Shown here in pieces: positions 25,569-33,444 of a stretch of 64,000 nucleotides of DNA. The stretch covers positions 1 through 64,000 of the forward strand of contig NZ_JALBVB010000023.1 of NCBI RefSeq assembly GCF_022669155.1, in the 5' to 3' direction. Below the pieces are notes generated by a model. That model was not told where the DNA came from. It worked only from the letters and a program-made list of their open reading frames with translations, and ran no database searches. The number at the start of each line of letters is the position of its first letter. Position 1 is the first letter of the stretch. The stretch comes from Kineococcus sp. TRM81007. GTDB taxonomy: Bacteria > Actinomycetota > Actinomycetes > Actinomycetales > Kineococcaceae. A program made the translations under genes and the position numbers.

Positions 25569-27179
25569 GTGGAACCCACGAGCACGCGACTGCGCGGATT
25601 CCTCCGCAAGCCGACCCCCGAGCAGGTCAAGGCGGCCGGCGCCGCGGAGTTCCTGCACCTGACCGACGCCGAGGCGGAGATGTACGCAGGTGTCCTGGAG
25701 GGGGTGCTGTCGTCCATCGACCGCCTCGACGAGCTCCCCTTCGACCACGCCCCGCTGAAGTGGACCACTCGTGACCCGGGTCGCCGGCCCACGCCGGAGG
25801 AGGACCCGTTCAACGCGTTCGTGCGCCGGTGCCTGGTACCCGGCGCACCGGACGGCCCGCTCGCCGGGATGCGCTTCGGGGCCAAGGACAACCTGGCGGT
25901 GGCGGGAGTGCCGCTGACCAACGGTTCCCGTGTCGCCCCCTACACGCCCACCTCGGACGCGGTGGCGGTGGAACGGCTGCTGGACGCCGGCGGCACCCTC
26001 GTCGGCAAGCTGAACCTCGACGACTTCTCCTCCTCCGGCACAGGGGAGTCGGCGTTCTTCGCCCCGGCCCGCAACCCGCACGACCGCACCCGCTCGGCCG
26101 GCGGGTCCTCCGGGGGGTCCGGTTCGGCGGTCGCCTCCGGCCACGTCGACCTGTCCCTGGGCGTCGATCAGGGCGGCTCGGCGCGCATCCCGGCGTCCTT
26201 CAACGGGGTGGTGAGCTTGAAGGCTACCCACGGGGCGATCCCCTCGGCCGGCGTGACGCACATGGACCACTCCATCGACTACGTCTGCCCCATCGCTCGC
26301 ACCGTGCGGACGACCGCGATCGCCGCCGACGTCCTCACCGGCCACGACGACCGCGACCCGCAGTGGGTGCGCGGCGCCAACGAGCCGACGCGCTGCGTGG
26401 AAGCCCTCGACCGGGGGGTGGCGGGGATGACGATCGCCGTGGTGGAGGAGGCCGTCGACCCCGCGATCTGCGACCCGGACGTGCTGACGAACTTCGAGCG
26501 GGCCCTGACCGCCCTGGAGGAGGCCGGTGCCACGGTCACCCGGGTCTCGATCCCGTTGTGGAAGGACGCCTGGTCCATCGAGACCGCGCTGCTGTGCACG
26601 CTGGCGTGGGGGATGAACCAGTCCAACGGCATCGGATTCGGCCACCGCGGTGTCGTCGACGAGAACCGCGCGCACGCCTTCGCGCTCACCCGCAAGCTGG
26701 AGGCCGACGAGTTCGCCCCCTTCTACAAGGTCTGGCTGCTCACCGGCCGCTACCTGCAGGACGAGTACCACGGCACCATGCACGCCAAGGCGCAGAACCT
26801 GCGGTTCGCGCTGACGAAGCAGGTCGAGGCGGCACTGGGGGAGGCGACGCTCCTGGCGATGCCGACCACCCCCCAGGTCGCGCCCGAGCTGCTGGACCAC
26901 CCCGAGCCCGAGGACGTCATCCTCGGCCGCGGCACCACCATGGTGACCAACACGGCCCCCACGAACCTGACGGGTCACCCGTCCCTCGCGGTGCCGACCG
27001 GGCGGGACCGCGACGGGATGCCGACGTCCATCCAGCTCGTCGCCGGGCTGTTCCAGGACGCCACCACGTTCGCGGCAGGGGCCGTCGTCGAGGAGGCCAT
27101 CGGCACCCTCACCCCGCCGGGGCTGCCGCTGGGGTCGGCCGAGGCGCTCGACGTGGACGTGGACCTCGAGCTGAGCTGA
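25569..27179 (+). CDS. Amidase-signature enzyme 3 (nitrile-pathway amidase type)
   Basis: A 536-aa amidase with a different subfamily look: an N-terminal helical extension of about 90 residues before the signature domain, then Lys in MRFGAKDN, cis-Ser in SAGGSSGGSGSAVA and nucleophile Ser in GVDQGGSARIPA. The N-terminal extension, the DQGGS nucleophile motif and the late MPTxP...TGHPSL segment recall the enantioselective amidases found beside nitrile hydratases in Rhodococcus (family knowledge from memory). No nitrile hydratase is in the window. The GTG start has AGAGGAG at 25556-25562. It is the last gene of the operon and is followed by a perfect hairpin. Confidence 0.88.
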   Translation: MEPTSTRLRGFLRKPTPEQVKAAGAAEFLHLTDAEAEMYAGVLEGVLSSIDRLDELPFDHAPLKWTTRDPGRRPTPEEDPFNAFVRRCLVPGAPDGPLAGMRFGAKDNLAVAGVPLTNGSRVAPYTPTSDAVAVERLLDAGGTLVGKLNLDDFSSSGTGESAFFAPARNPHDRTRSAGGSSGGSGSAVASGHVDLSLGVDQGGSARIPASFNGVVSLKATHGAIPSAGVTHMDHSIDYVCPIARTVRTTAIAADVLTGHDDRDPQWVRGANEPTRCVEALDRGVAGMTIAVVEEAVDPAICDPDVLTNFERALTALEEAGATVTRVSIPLWKDAWSIETALLCTLAWGMNQSNGIGFGHRGVVDENRAHAFALTRKLEADEFAPFYKVWLLTGRYLQDEYHGTMHAKAQNLRFALTKQVEAALGEATLLAMPTTPQVAPELLDHPEPEDVILGRGTTMVTNTAPTNLTGHPSLAVPTGRDRDGMPTSIQLVAGLFQDATTFAAGAVVEEAIGTLTPPGLPLGSAEALDVDVDLELS

Positions 27180-27186
27180 GGCCTCA

Positions 27187-27225
27187 CCCTCCGGGGCGCG
27201 GTGCCCACCGCCGCGCCCCGGAGGG
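27187..27225 (+). terminator. Perfect 15-bp hairpin ending the amidase operon
   Basis: CCCTCCGGGGCGCGG at 27187-27201 pairs perfectly with 27211-27225 around a 9-nt loop, 7 bp after the stop of amidase 3. No U-tract follows. It marks the end of a 12-gene unit. Confidence 0.75.
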
Positions 27226-27267
27226 TCGTCCCCTGTGGACGGTCGTCCGGCGGGCGGGCGGTGGCCG

Positions 27268-27273
27268 TAGCGT
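27268..27273 (+). promoter_or_regulatory. -10-like hexamer, leaderless start
   Basis: TAGCGT, 6 nt before the GTG at 27280 of the Vsr-type gene; no ribosome-binding site is visible. Confidence 0.5.
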
Positions 27274-27279
27274 GCACCG

Positions 27280-27852
27280 GTGAGCGCGTGGCAGGAACCC
27301 GGTCCCGCACCGCCCGCGTCCAGCGCCGCCGTGGCCGGGATCATGCGCCGCACCGGCCGCCGTGACACCGCACCGGAACTGGTGCTGCGCCGCGAGCTGC
27401 ACCGGCGCGGCCTGCGCTACCTCGTCGACGCCACCCCGCCGGGCACGAACCGGCGACGCCGGGCGGACCTGGTGTTCCGGGGCGCGCGGGTGGCGGTGTT
27501 CGTCGACGGCTGCTTCTGGCACTCCTGCCCGGTGCACTTCGTCCCGCCCCGGAGGAACGCGGCGTGGTGGCGGGTGAAGCTGGGCAGCATCACCGCCCGG
27601 GACCGCGACACCGACGCTGCGCTCGCGGCGGCCGGCTGGCACGTCGTGCGCGTGTGGGAGCACGAGGACGTCGGTGCCGCCGCGGACCGCGTGCACGGCG
27701 TCGTGCACGCCCGCACCCCGTACCGTCAGCGCGGCCGGGTGACGACCACCAGTTCCACGGGGGAGTCCTCCCCGGCCTGCTCCAGCACCGCGCGCACGTC
27801 CGCCCACTCCAGCCCGCCGATGCCCGCACCGATGCGCGGCACCCCCACCTGA
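27280..27852 (+). CDS. vsr: Very-short-patch-repair (Vsr) type endonuclease
   Basis: A 190-aa product whose first 145 residues are a Vsr domain: IMRRTGRRDTAPELVLRREL, ADLVFRGARVAVFVDGCFWHSCPVH with the catalytic Asp/Phe/His region, and GWHVVRVWEHED. Vsr enzymes nick T:G mismatches arising from 5-methylcytosine deamination and usually sit beside a Dcm-type methylase; none is seen here, so it is a solo copy, as often found in defence regions. After residue 150 the frame continues for about 40 Ser/Thr/Pro-rich residues without conservation, overlapping the convergent macro-domain gene by 127 bp. Either the gene really overlaps or the original stop was lost. Confidence 0.85.
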   Translation: MSAWQEPGPAPPASSAAVAGIMRRTGRRDTAPELVLRRELHRRGLRYLVDATPPGTNRRRRADLVFRGARVAVFVDGCFWHSCPVHFVPPRRNAAWWRVKLGSITARDRDTDAALAAAGWHVVRVWEHEDVGAAADRVHGVVHARTPYRQRGRVTTTSSTGESSPACSSTARTSAHSSPPMPAPMRGTPT

Positions 27853-28172
27853 GCCAGACCGCGGCGCTCGGCGTCCAGGAGCGCTCCCCGCACGGCGATG
27901 TCGATCGCGCTCAGCCGCGCGTCCGCGCCCGTCTCCACCTGGGTGCCGAGGTTGTAGACCACCAGCCCCTCGGGCGTCTCCCACGGCATGACGTCACCGA
28001 GCTGGAACTCCCCGGCCAGGCAGCGCCGCCGGTACGCCTCCGCCATCTCCGGCCAGCGGGCCTGGAACTCCAGCGCGATGCCGCCGGCCATCGAACCGCG
28101 GCAGTTGCAGCCGTGGGCGAGGGCGGGCAGACCCAGGTCGAACAGGTCACCGGTGGTGCGGATCGTGGGCAA
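27726..28172 (-). CDS. Macro-domain ADP-ribose-binding protein
   Basis: A 148-aa single macro domain: LAHGCNCRGSMAGGIALEF near the N-terminus, VVYNLGTQ in the middle and the phosphate-loop VPRIGAGIGGLEW towards the end. This layout is closest to the TARG1/ALC1-like or DarG-type macro domains, which remove or bind ADP-ribose on proteins or DNA. The start is a TTG at 28172 chosen for its strong GAGGAGG 6 nt upstream. There is no DarT toxin gene adjacent, so if it is antitoxin-like the partner is missing. An ADP-ribosylglycohydrolase lies 8 kb away. Confidence 0.87.
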   Translation of the reverse strand: MPTIRTTGDLFDLGLPALAHGCNCRGSMAGGIALEFQARWPEMAEAYRRRCLAGEFQLGDVMPWETPEGLVVYNLGTQVETGADARLSAIDIAVRGALLDAERRGLAQVGVPRIGAGIGGLEWADVRAVLEQAGEDSPVELVVVTRPR

Positions 28173-28217
28173 CGGTGCCTCCTCGACGGTGGGTGCTCGG
28201 CCGCTCCCCGGCCCGGT

Positions 28218-29090
28218 TCACGCGCTGCAGCGGTCCAGGGGAGCCGACACGTCGATCCCCGCGTCGCGCAACAGCGTCAGCGCCCCCTCCGGCGGCAGCA
28301 GCGGCGAGCGCTGCGGGCGCCGGCACCGCCGTTCCACGTCCGGGTTCTGCGCCAGGGCTGCCGCGTCGAGGTGCGCGGGCAGGTCGTAGTGGCGCCACTG
28401 TGTGGGGACCCCCGCCCGCTCCTCGGCGCGCAGCAGTTCCCGGCCCTGGGCGACCAGCAGCGTGTAGTCGCCGCGCGAGGAGATCGCGCACACGGCGCGG
28501 ACGTCGCCCGCCCCGGCGCTGATCCCCTCGGCCGCCACCCGGAACGTGTTGCCGAACCGGCCGTGCACGTGCAGCACCGGCCCTTCGGGGTGCGCGTTCC
28601 ACTCCCCGTGGCGCTCCTCCAGGGTGTTCGCGACCTGCCACAGCGCCTCGCGGTCCTCGGGCTCGGTGTCGTCCGGTTCGGTGTCCTCGGGCTCGCTGTC
28701 CTCGGCTCCGCCGTCGCCGGTGGCGTCCCCGGCGGGTGCACCGGCACCGGGCTGCTCACCGTCCGCCTCCGGCTGCTGCGGCGCGGCGTCGGGGTCCACG
28801 ACGGGCACGGCCCCGGAGGCGCGGGTGCCGTCCTCGGAACGCAGCAGTACCTGGTCCCCGGCGCTCGCCTCGACGTCGAGGACCTCGCCGCTGGAGCCGG
28901 CCGGCAGGACGTCGACGTCCTCCCACGCCCCGTCCTCGTCGCCTCGGGACAGCGCCACCAGCAGGTCCTCGGCGGTGGGCCCGTCCAGCCGCAGGTGCAG
29001 GCCGGCGGGGCGCAGGACGGCCTCCAGCAGCGCGGGCGGTGACCCGGCGCCGTGCTCGGCGGCGGCGGAGGGGACATCGGCCGGGACCAC
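28218..29090 (-). CDS. Hypothetical protein with acidic repeat linker
   Basis: A 290-aa protein I cannot assign to a family. An N-terminal segment (about residues 1-100) contains DLLVALSRGDEDGAW and beta-rich sequence; a low-complexity acidic linker follows (about residues 115-150) with four near-repeats of the type EPEDTEPDDT. A C-terminal domain contains the motif VLHVHGRFGNTFRVAAEG. No signal peptide or membrane helix is visible, so it is likely cytoplasmic. The GTG start at 29090 is supported by TACGGT exactly 6 nt upstream. It is divergent from the DUF664 gene and 45 bp from the macro-domain gene. Confidence 0.7.
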   Translation of the reverse strand: MVPADVPSAAAEHGAGSPPALLEAVLRPAGLHLRLDGPTAEDLLVALSRGDEDGAWEDVDVLPAGSSGEVLDVEASAGDQVLLRSEDGTRASGAVPVVDPDAAPQQPEADGEQPGAGAPAGDATGDGGAEDSEPEDTEPDDTEPEDREALWQVANTLEERHGEWNAHPEGPVLHVHGRFGNTFRVAAEGISAGAGDVRAVCAISSRGDYTLLVAQGRELLRAEERAGVPTQWRHYDLPAHLDAAALAQNPDVERRCRRPQRSPLLPPEGALTLLRDAGIDVSAPLDRCSA

Positions 29091-29096
29091 GCCTTC

Positions 29097-29102
29097 ACCG
29101 TA
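29097..29102 (-). promoter_or_regulatory. -10-like hexamer, leaderless start
   Basis: TACGGT on the minus strand, 6 nt before the GTG at 29090. It faces the plus-strand TACGGT at 29159-29164, so two leaderless-type promoters fire divergently from about 60 bp. Confidence 0.5.
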
Positions 29103-29158
29103 GGGGAGCGGCGCGGGTCCGTCACGGGTGGGCGCGCCCCCACCGCCGACCGCGTGGC

Positions 29159-29164
29159 TACGGT
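29159..29164 (+). promoter_or_regulatory. -10-like hexamer, leaderless start
   Basis: TACGGT, 6 nt before the GTG at 29171 of the DUF664 gene. Confidence 0.5.
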
Positions 29165-29170
29165 GGGTGC

Positions 29171-29704
29171 GTGGACGACGGCAGCGGGGCGGTCAACGGC
29201 ACGCGGGCGGGCATCACCGAGGCCGCCCACCACGGCGACGAGCGCACCACCGTGCTGGGCGTGCTGCAGCGCCAGCGCGACCTGGTGGCGTGGAAGCTGC
29301 GCGGCGCGGCCGAGGACGCGCTGCGCTCGGCGACCACCCCCAGCGGGATGGGCCCGCACGGCCTGGTGCGCCACCTGACGAACGTCGAACGCTCCTGGCT
29401 GCGCGACGTGTTCGCCGGCGAGGAGGGTCTGGAGTTCGACTGGAGCGACGACGACCCCGACGGGGAGTGGCGGGTGCCGGCGGACGTGGGCGTCGAGCAG
29501 CTCCTGGCCGAGTACGCCGCCGAGTCCCGCCGGTGCGACGCGGTGGTGGCCGCCGCCGCGTCCCTGGACGCCACCGCCCACCGGCGGGACTTCTCGCTGC
29601 GCTGGATCCTGCTGCACCTGGTGGAGGAGACCGCCCGGCACCTGGGTCACCTGGACGTGCTGCGCGAGCGGGCCGACGGCAGCACCGGTGAAGAACCCGC
29701 CTGA
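29171..29704 (+). CDS. DinB/DUF664-family protein
   Basis: A 177-aa four-helix-bundle protein of the DinB superfamily, DUF664 branch. Family landmarks are RDLVAWKLRGAAEDALR, GMGPHGLVRHLTNVERSWLRDVFAGEE with the first metal-ligand His, and LHLVEETARHLGHLDVLRER with the other His residues near the C-terminus. Members are metal-binding and often mycothiol-dependent transferases, which fits an actinomycete. The GTG start is supported by a TANNNT-N6 promoter; there is no ribosome-binding site. Nothing beside it suggests a specific substrate. Confidence 0.85.
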   Translation: MDDGSGAVNGTRAGITEAAHHGDERTTVLGVLQRQRDLVAWKLRGAAEDALRSATTPSGMGPHGLVRHLTNVERSWLRDVFAGEEGLEFDWSDDDPDGEWRVPADVGVEQLLAEYAAESRRCDAVVAAAASLDATAHRRDFSLRWILLHLVEETARHLGHLDVLRERADGSTGEEPA

Positions 29705-29807
29705 TCGCCTTCTGCCGGGGTGCTGGGTCATCCCGGGAAAACCCCGTTCGCGGGTGGCGGCGCCTCGGTAGGGTCCCGACCTCTCGTCCTCGGCGAAGGG
29801 GCCCGCC

Positions 29808-30590
29808 ATGTCCACCTCCCGCCCGGTGCGTTGGGGCGCCGCGCTGCTCATCGTGGTGTCCCCGGTGGCCTGCGGCTCCGAGCAGGCACCTGGCGCTGCG
29901 GAGCCGACCACCACGTCCTCCCTCGCGACCACCTCCCTCGCGCCGTCCGCCCCGGGTGCTGAGCCGACCGCGACGGCGAAGGCCCTGCGCTGGGACGAGG
30001 ACCACCTGACGGGTTCGGAGGGCACCTTCACGTGGGACGTCACCGTCCCGCGCGCCGCTGGCCCGGCGGTGGCCGCGGAGGTGAACCGGCGCGTGGTCGC
30101 CTCCGCCGAGGACGTGATCGATGCTGCGCGGGCATCCGTGCTGGACGGGGACCCGCCGCGCACCCTCACCGGTGAGGGCACCGTCACCACTGACGACGGG
30201 CGCACCGTGCAGGTGGTGCTGGAGTTCGTCGACTCCACCGAGGGCACCGCCCACCCGACGACGTCCGTGACCACCGTCGTCCTCGACGTCGAGCGCGAGC
30301 GGCCGGTGGTCCTCGGCGACGTGTTCGACGACCCGCGGGCGGCGTTCGAGGAGCTCGCCCTCGTGGTGGAGGAGGTCGCCGACGCGGCGGGGCAGCCCGT
30401 CACGGAGCCGGAGGGACTCTCGCCGCAGGAGGCGAACTGGGCGGCGTGGCAGTCCGGGGAGGACGGGATCACCTTCTGGTTCCAGGACTACCAGCTCGGC
30501 GGGCACGGCACCCGGCAGTACCTGGTGCCGTGGGACCGGGCCGGGCACCTCCTGACGCCAGCGGCGCGCGAGCTGCTGGCACCCGTCTGA
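29808..30590 (+). CDS. DUF3298-type lipoprotein
   Basis: A 260-aa lipoprotein. The signal sequence ends in VSPVACGS, giving an acylated Cys22. A Thr/Ser/Pro-rich linker leads to a two-part domain: an N-terminal beta/alpha segment (FTWDVTVPRAAGP...VNRRVV) and a C-terminal part ITFWFQDYQLGGHGTRQYLVPW, the hallmark of DUF3298/RsiV-like domains, which in RsiV bind lysozyme. The ATG at 29808 has GAAGGGG upstream. It stands alone between the DUF664 gene and the convergent AlbA_2-type gene. A surface sensor or cell-envelope role is plausible; no sigma factor is adjacent. Confidence 0.75.
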   Translation: MSTSRPVRWGAALLIVVSPVACGSEQAPGAAEPTTTSSLATTSLAPSAPGAEPTATAKALRWDEDHLTGSEGTFTWDVTVPRAAGPAVAAEVNRRVVASAEDVIDAARASVLDGDPPRTLTGEGTVTTDDGRTVQVVLEFVDSTEGTAHPTTSVTTVVLDVERERPVVLGDVFDDPRAAFEELALVVEEVADAAGQPVTEPEGLSPQEANWAAWQSGEDGITFWFQDYQLGGHGTRQYLVPWDRAGHLLTPAARELLAPV

Positions 30591-30602
30591 GGGAGCTGCT
30601 CG

Positions 30603-32132
30603 TCAGGGTTTGCGGTACCGCCGTCGCCGGTCCCGCGGGGGAGCGGTCGCTACGACCCGGCCCTGTTCGACGAGCTCGGTGAGGTAGCGGGTCGTGATGA
30701 GGCGGCTGAACCCCAGCGCTGAGGCCAGGTCGGCGACGTGGTGCTCTCGGCCGTCGTCGAGCAGGGCGAGCAACGCCTGCACGCGTTGCTGTTTCGCCCG
30801 GGTCGGGGAGGCCTGTGGTGCAGCAGGTGCGCCGCTGGTGGGTGCGGTGATGCGGCTGCGTGGGCCGATTCCTCCGTCGTCGACTGCGGGTGTGCGGCGG
30901 AGGACCACCCGGAAGCGCGTGAGGCTCGTGCGGAACTCCGGCAGGGGCAGCCCGGCGCGCCGCAGCAGACCCGACATCACCGCGATCCCGCTGCCGCGGT
31001 TCTCGCACACGACCCGGTCGGTGCCCGGCAACGGGACGTCCGCGAGCAGCAGGGCGAGTCGGCTGTTGCGGCTGGAGGAGAGCTCACCGAGCGAGTCGGT
31101 GGTGACGGGGCCGAACAGGCCGCCGGGGCTGACGACCTCCAGGCGGTCCGGGTACATCTCCACCTGCACCTGGGTGCCGCGGCTGAGCGGCCCGTAGTCG
31201 CGGTGCATGACGGCGTTGACGACCGCCTCCCGCACGGCTTCGACCGGGTAGTCGTAGGTGTCGACGCGCCCGGCGCCGGTGACGGTGGAGCGCCGGGCCA
31301 TGTTGCGGACCACGGCGTCGACGGTGTCCTCCACCACGACCGGCAGCGGCCCGGTGAGCGTCTGGTTGTCCAGGAATCGCGGCCCGTCCACGGGCAGCGA
31401 GCCCATGTCGGTGGCGGGGACGTTGACGAAGGAGACGTGCAGCTGGGGGAGGAACTGCTGCGGGTACGTCCCGAGCGCCAGGAGCCCCGCCAGGCTCGGC
31501 ACCAGGTGCCCCTCGTGGCGGACCAGGACGTTCAGGCGCTGCAGCGCCACGTCCTCGGGGACGTCGCGGAACACGCGGGGCTGGCGTCGCCGGACGTGGG
31601 CGAGCAGGGCGGCGACGGCGTCGTCGTCGAGGTCTTCGCGCGACGCCCCTGTGGGCTCCACGTCGTGCAGCGGCTGGCCGCGGTTCTCGCGCAGCGCCTG
31701 CGTCTCGTAGTCGGTGAGGAGCCGGTCGCCCTCGTGGCTGCGGGTGTAGGAGCCGGCGCGCTCGCCGCGCGCGGTGACCCAGCACGGTTTGCGGTCGGCG
31801 GGCAGTTCGGGGACCCGGGCCGCCACGAGCGGGGCGCCGTCGACGTCGACCACGTCGATCTCCAGGCGCAGCGGCGGGGTCAGCTCCGTGGCGGCGGCCT
31901 CGTCGAGGAGCCGTGCGGTGCGCGGGGCGTCGAAACCGTCGGCGGGCCGGAACCCGGTGGCTTCGTCCACGCCGAGCAGCAGGAGCCCACCGCGATCGTT
32001 GGCGAAGGCGCTCAGCGTCTCGCGCACGCTCTTGGGCAGTCCGCCGGTCGCGGCCTTCGCCTCGACGGTGGCCGACTCGCCGTGCCGGCGCAGCAGCGCG
32101 AGCACCGTGCGCACTTCGTCGGGAGTGGGCAC
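30603..32132 (-). CDS. AlbA_2/Schlafen-type ATP-binding regulator
   Basis: A 509-aa protein of the AlbA_2 (formerly AAA_4) type. The N-terminal domain has ESATVEAKAA, LSAFANDRGGLLLLGVDE (the Schlafen-like core), the middle carries the GHKL-like ATP-binding helper segment VREAVVNAVMHRDY and NRGSGIAVM, and the C-terminus is a winged helix (HHVADLASALGFSRLITTRYLTELVEQGRV). Such proteins are putative transcriptional regulators or defence effectors. The GTG start has GAGGAG 7 nt upstream. Directly before the ribosome-binding site lie four tandem copies of a hexamer and a 9-bp palindrome, a likely control region shared with the divergent exonuclease. Confidence 0.85.
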   Translation of the reverse strand: MPTPDEVRTVLALLRRHGESATVEAKAATGGLPKSVRETLSAFANDRGGLLLLGVDEATGFRPADGFDAPRTARLLDEAAATELTPPLRLEIDVVDVDGAPLVAARVPELPADRKPCWVTARGERAGSYTRSHEGDRLLTDYETQALRENRGQPLHDVEPTGASREDLDDDAVAALLAHVRRRQPRVFRDVPEDVALQRLNVLVRHEGHLVPSLAGLLALGTYPQQFLPQLHVSFVNVPATDMGSLPVDGPRFLDNQTLTGPLPVVVEDTVDAVVRNMARRSTVTGAGRVDTYDYPVEAVREAVVNAVMHRDYGPLSRGTQVQVEMYPDRLEVVSPGGLFGPVTTDSLGELSSSRNSRLALLLADVPLPGTDRVVCENRGSGIAVMSGLLRRAGLPLPEFRTSLTRFRVVLRRTPAVDDGGIGPRSRITAPTSGAPAAPQASPTRAKQQRVQALLALLDDGREHHVADLASALGFSRLITTRYLTELVEQGRVVATAPPRDRRRRYRKP

Positions 32133-32143
32133 GGTGGCTCCTC

Positions 32144-32167
32144 ATCTACATCTACATCTACATCTAC
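32144..32167. repeat. Four tandem copies of the hexamer ATCTAC
   Basis: Perfect (ATCTAC)x4 in the divergent region before the AlbA_2-type gene, 11 nt upstream of its start. In-place AT-rich tandem repeats are rare in DNA this GC-rich; copy number could vary by slippage. Confidence 0.9.
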
Positions 32168-32196
32168 ATGGTACGGACTATGTATATGTACCATGT
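32166..32196. promoter_or_regulatory. 9-bp inverted repeat, candidate operator
   Basis: ACATGGTAC at 32166-32174 and GTACCATGT at 32188-32196, separated by a 13-nt AT-rich spacer. It abuts the ATCTAC array and lies between the divergent AlbA_2 and DEDDh-BRCT genes, so it is a good candidate binding site for a dimeric regulator. Confidence 0.55.
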
Positions 32197-32245
32197 GGAG
32201 ATCAGGTCTTTCGCTCCCATCGGAGCGGCCCCGCATCATGGGCCC

Positions 32246-33211
32246 GTGCTCCCCCACACCCCGCCCGCCGACGTACCCGACCCCCTCCCCGCGGACGTCG
32301 TCGCCCGCTACCCGCACCCCTACGCCGTCGTGGACGTCGAGACCACCGGCATGGACGCCGCCGCCGACCGGATCGTGCAGGTCGCGGTGGTGCAGCTCGC
32401 CGCGGACGGGCGCGTGGAGGGCGCGTGGGACTCCCTGGTGGACCCCGGCCGCGACCCCGGCCCCACCCACGTGCACGGCATCAGCGCCGAGATGCTGCAC
32501 GACGCCCCCGCCTTCGCGGACGTCGCCGGGCGCCTCGGCGAGCTGCTCGCCGGCCGGGTGCTGGTCGCCCACAACGCCCCCTTCGACTGGGGCTTCCTGC
32601 ACGAGGAGTTCAAGCGCACCGGCGCCGAGCACCGCGTGCCGCACTTCCTGTGCACGGTGACGCTCAGCCGGCGGCTGCGCCTGCCGTTGCCGGACCTCAC
32701 CCTCGCCCGCGTCGCCGCGCACTGGGGCGTGGTGCAGGAACGCGCCCACGACGCCGTCGACGACACCCGCGTGCTCACCGAGGTGCTGCGCGCCTCCCTG
32801 CGCGAGGCGGCCGAACAGGGGATCGACCTGCCGCTGGTCCCGTTGCAGCAGAACCCGCCCACCCCGGCGCAGCGGCGCTGGCGGCGCCCGGCCACCGCAC
32901 CGCGCACCCCCTGCGCGTTCACCGACCCGGGGCGCTGGGTGGTCGGTGAGGCGCTGGTGCAGGGCACCAAGGTCGTCTTCAGCGGCGACACGACCACCCC
33001 GCGCGAGGACCTCATCGCCCGCTCGATCACCGCCGGTCTGGACGTGATGAACGGCGTCAGCCGCACCACCGGGTTGCTGGTGACCAACGAGCCGGACGCC
33101 GGGGTGCGCAAGGTGCTCGACGCGCGCAAGCACGGGGTGCCGGTGGTGGATGAGGAGGCGTTCGAGGCGCTGCTGGCGGGCATCGCGCCGGGGACGCCGA
33201 AGAAGGGGTGA
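32246..33211 (+). CDS. DEDDh exonuclease with C-terminal BRCT domain
   Basis: About 321 aa. The N-terminal DEDDh exonuclease (VVDVETTG, HNAPFDWGF, AHDAVDDTRV) is closely similar to the one at 7851-8999, but the C-terminal module is a BRCT domain: TKVVFSGDTTTPREDL, a Gly-x-x-Val turn and VPVVDEEAFEALL. BRCT domains bind phosphoproteins or DNA ends and occur with exonucleases in repair proteins. Start choice: GTG 32246 matches the distance to the domain in the paralogue and has CATCAT 6 nt upstream; an ATG at 32168 inside the palindrome would add 26 residues without a ribosome-binding site. Confidence 0.85.
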   Translation: MLPHTPPADVPDPLPADVVARYPHPYAVVDVETTGMDAAADRIVQVAVVQLAADGRVEGAWDSLVDPGRDPGPTHVHGISAEMLHDAPAFADVAGRLGELLAGRVLVAHNAPFDWGFLHEEFKRTGAEHRVPHFLCTVTLSRRLRLPLPDLTLARVAAHWGVVQERAHDAVDDTRVLTEVLRASLREAAEQGIDLPLVPLQQNPPTPAQRRWRRPATAPRTPCAFTDPGRWVVGEALVQGTKVVFSGDTTTPREDLIARSITAGLDVMNGVSRTTGLLVTNEPDAGVRKVLDARKHGVPVVDEEAFEALLAGIAPGTPKKG

Positions 33212-33393
33212 GCGGCGTTCGGCAGCGCTGAAGGCCCGCATTTGGTAGCCCAGGAGGGGCGCAGAAGGTAGCGCAGGCCCCTGGCCGGACGACCCGGTGC
33301 AGTGCGCTCGGCAGACAGGGAGCCACGTCGTGGGGCGGTACGAACCCTCACGGGATGCCCGCTGCGTGGGCCGGCATCGCCGCGCCACGCGTC

Positions 33394-33444
33394 TTGACAG
33401 GATTTCCTGGCGTCGGTGAGTCTGGGCCCTGTGACAGGAAATCC
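33394..33444. promoter_or_regulatory. hipBA promoter with inverted-repeat operator
   Basis: A consensus TTGACA at 33394-33399 is followed at once by GGATTTCCTG (33400-33409); its exact complement CAGGAAATCC lies at 33435-33444, 25 nt further on. HipB proteins bind such inverted repeats to repress their own operon, so this is the likely operator. No good -10 element is visible. Confidence 0.6.
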
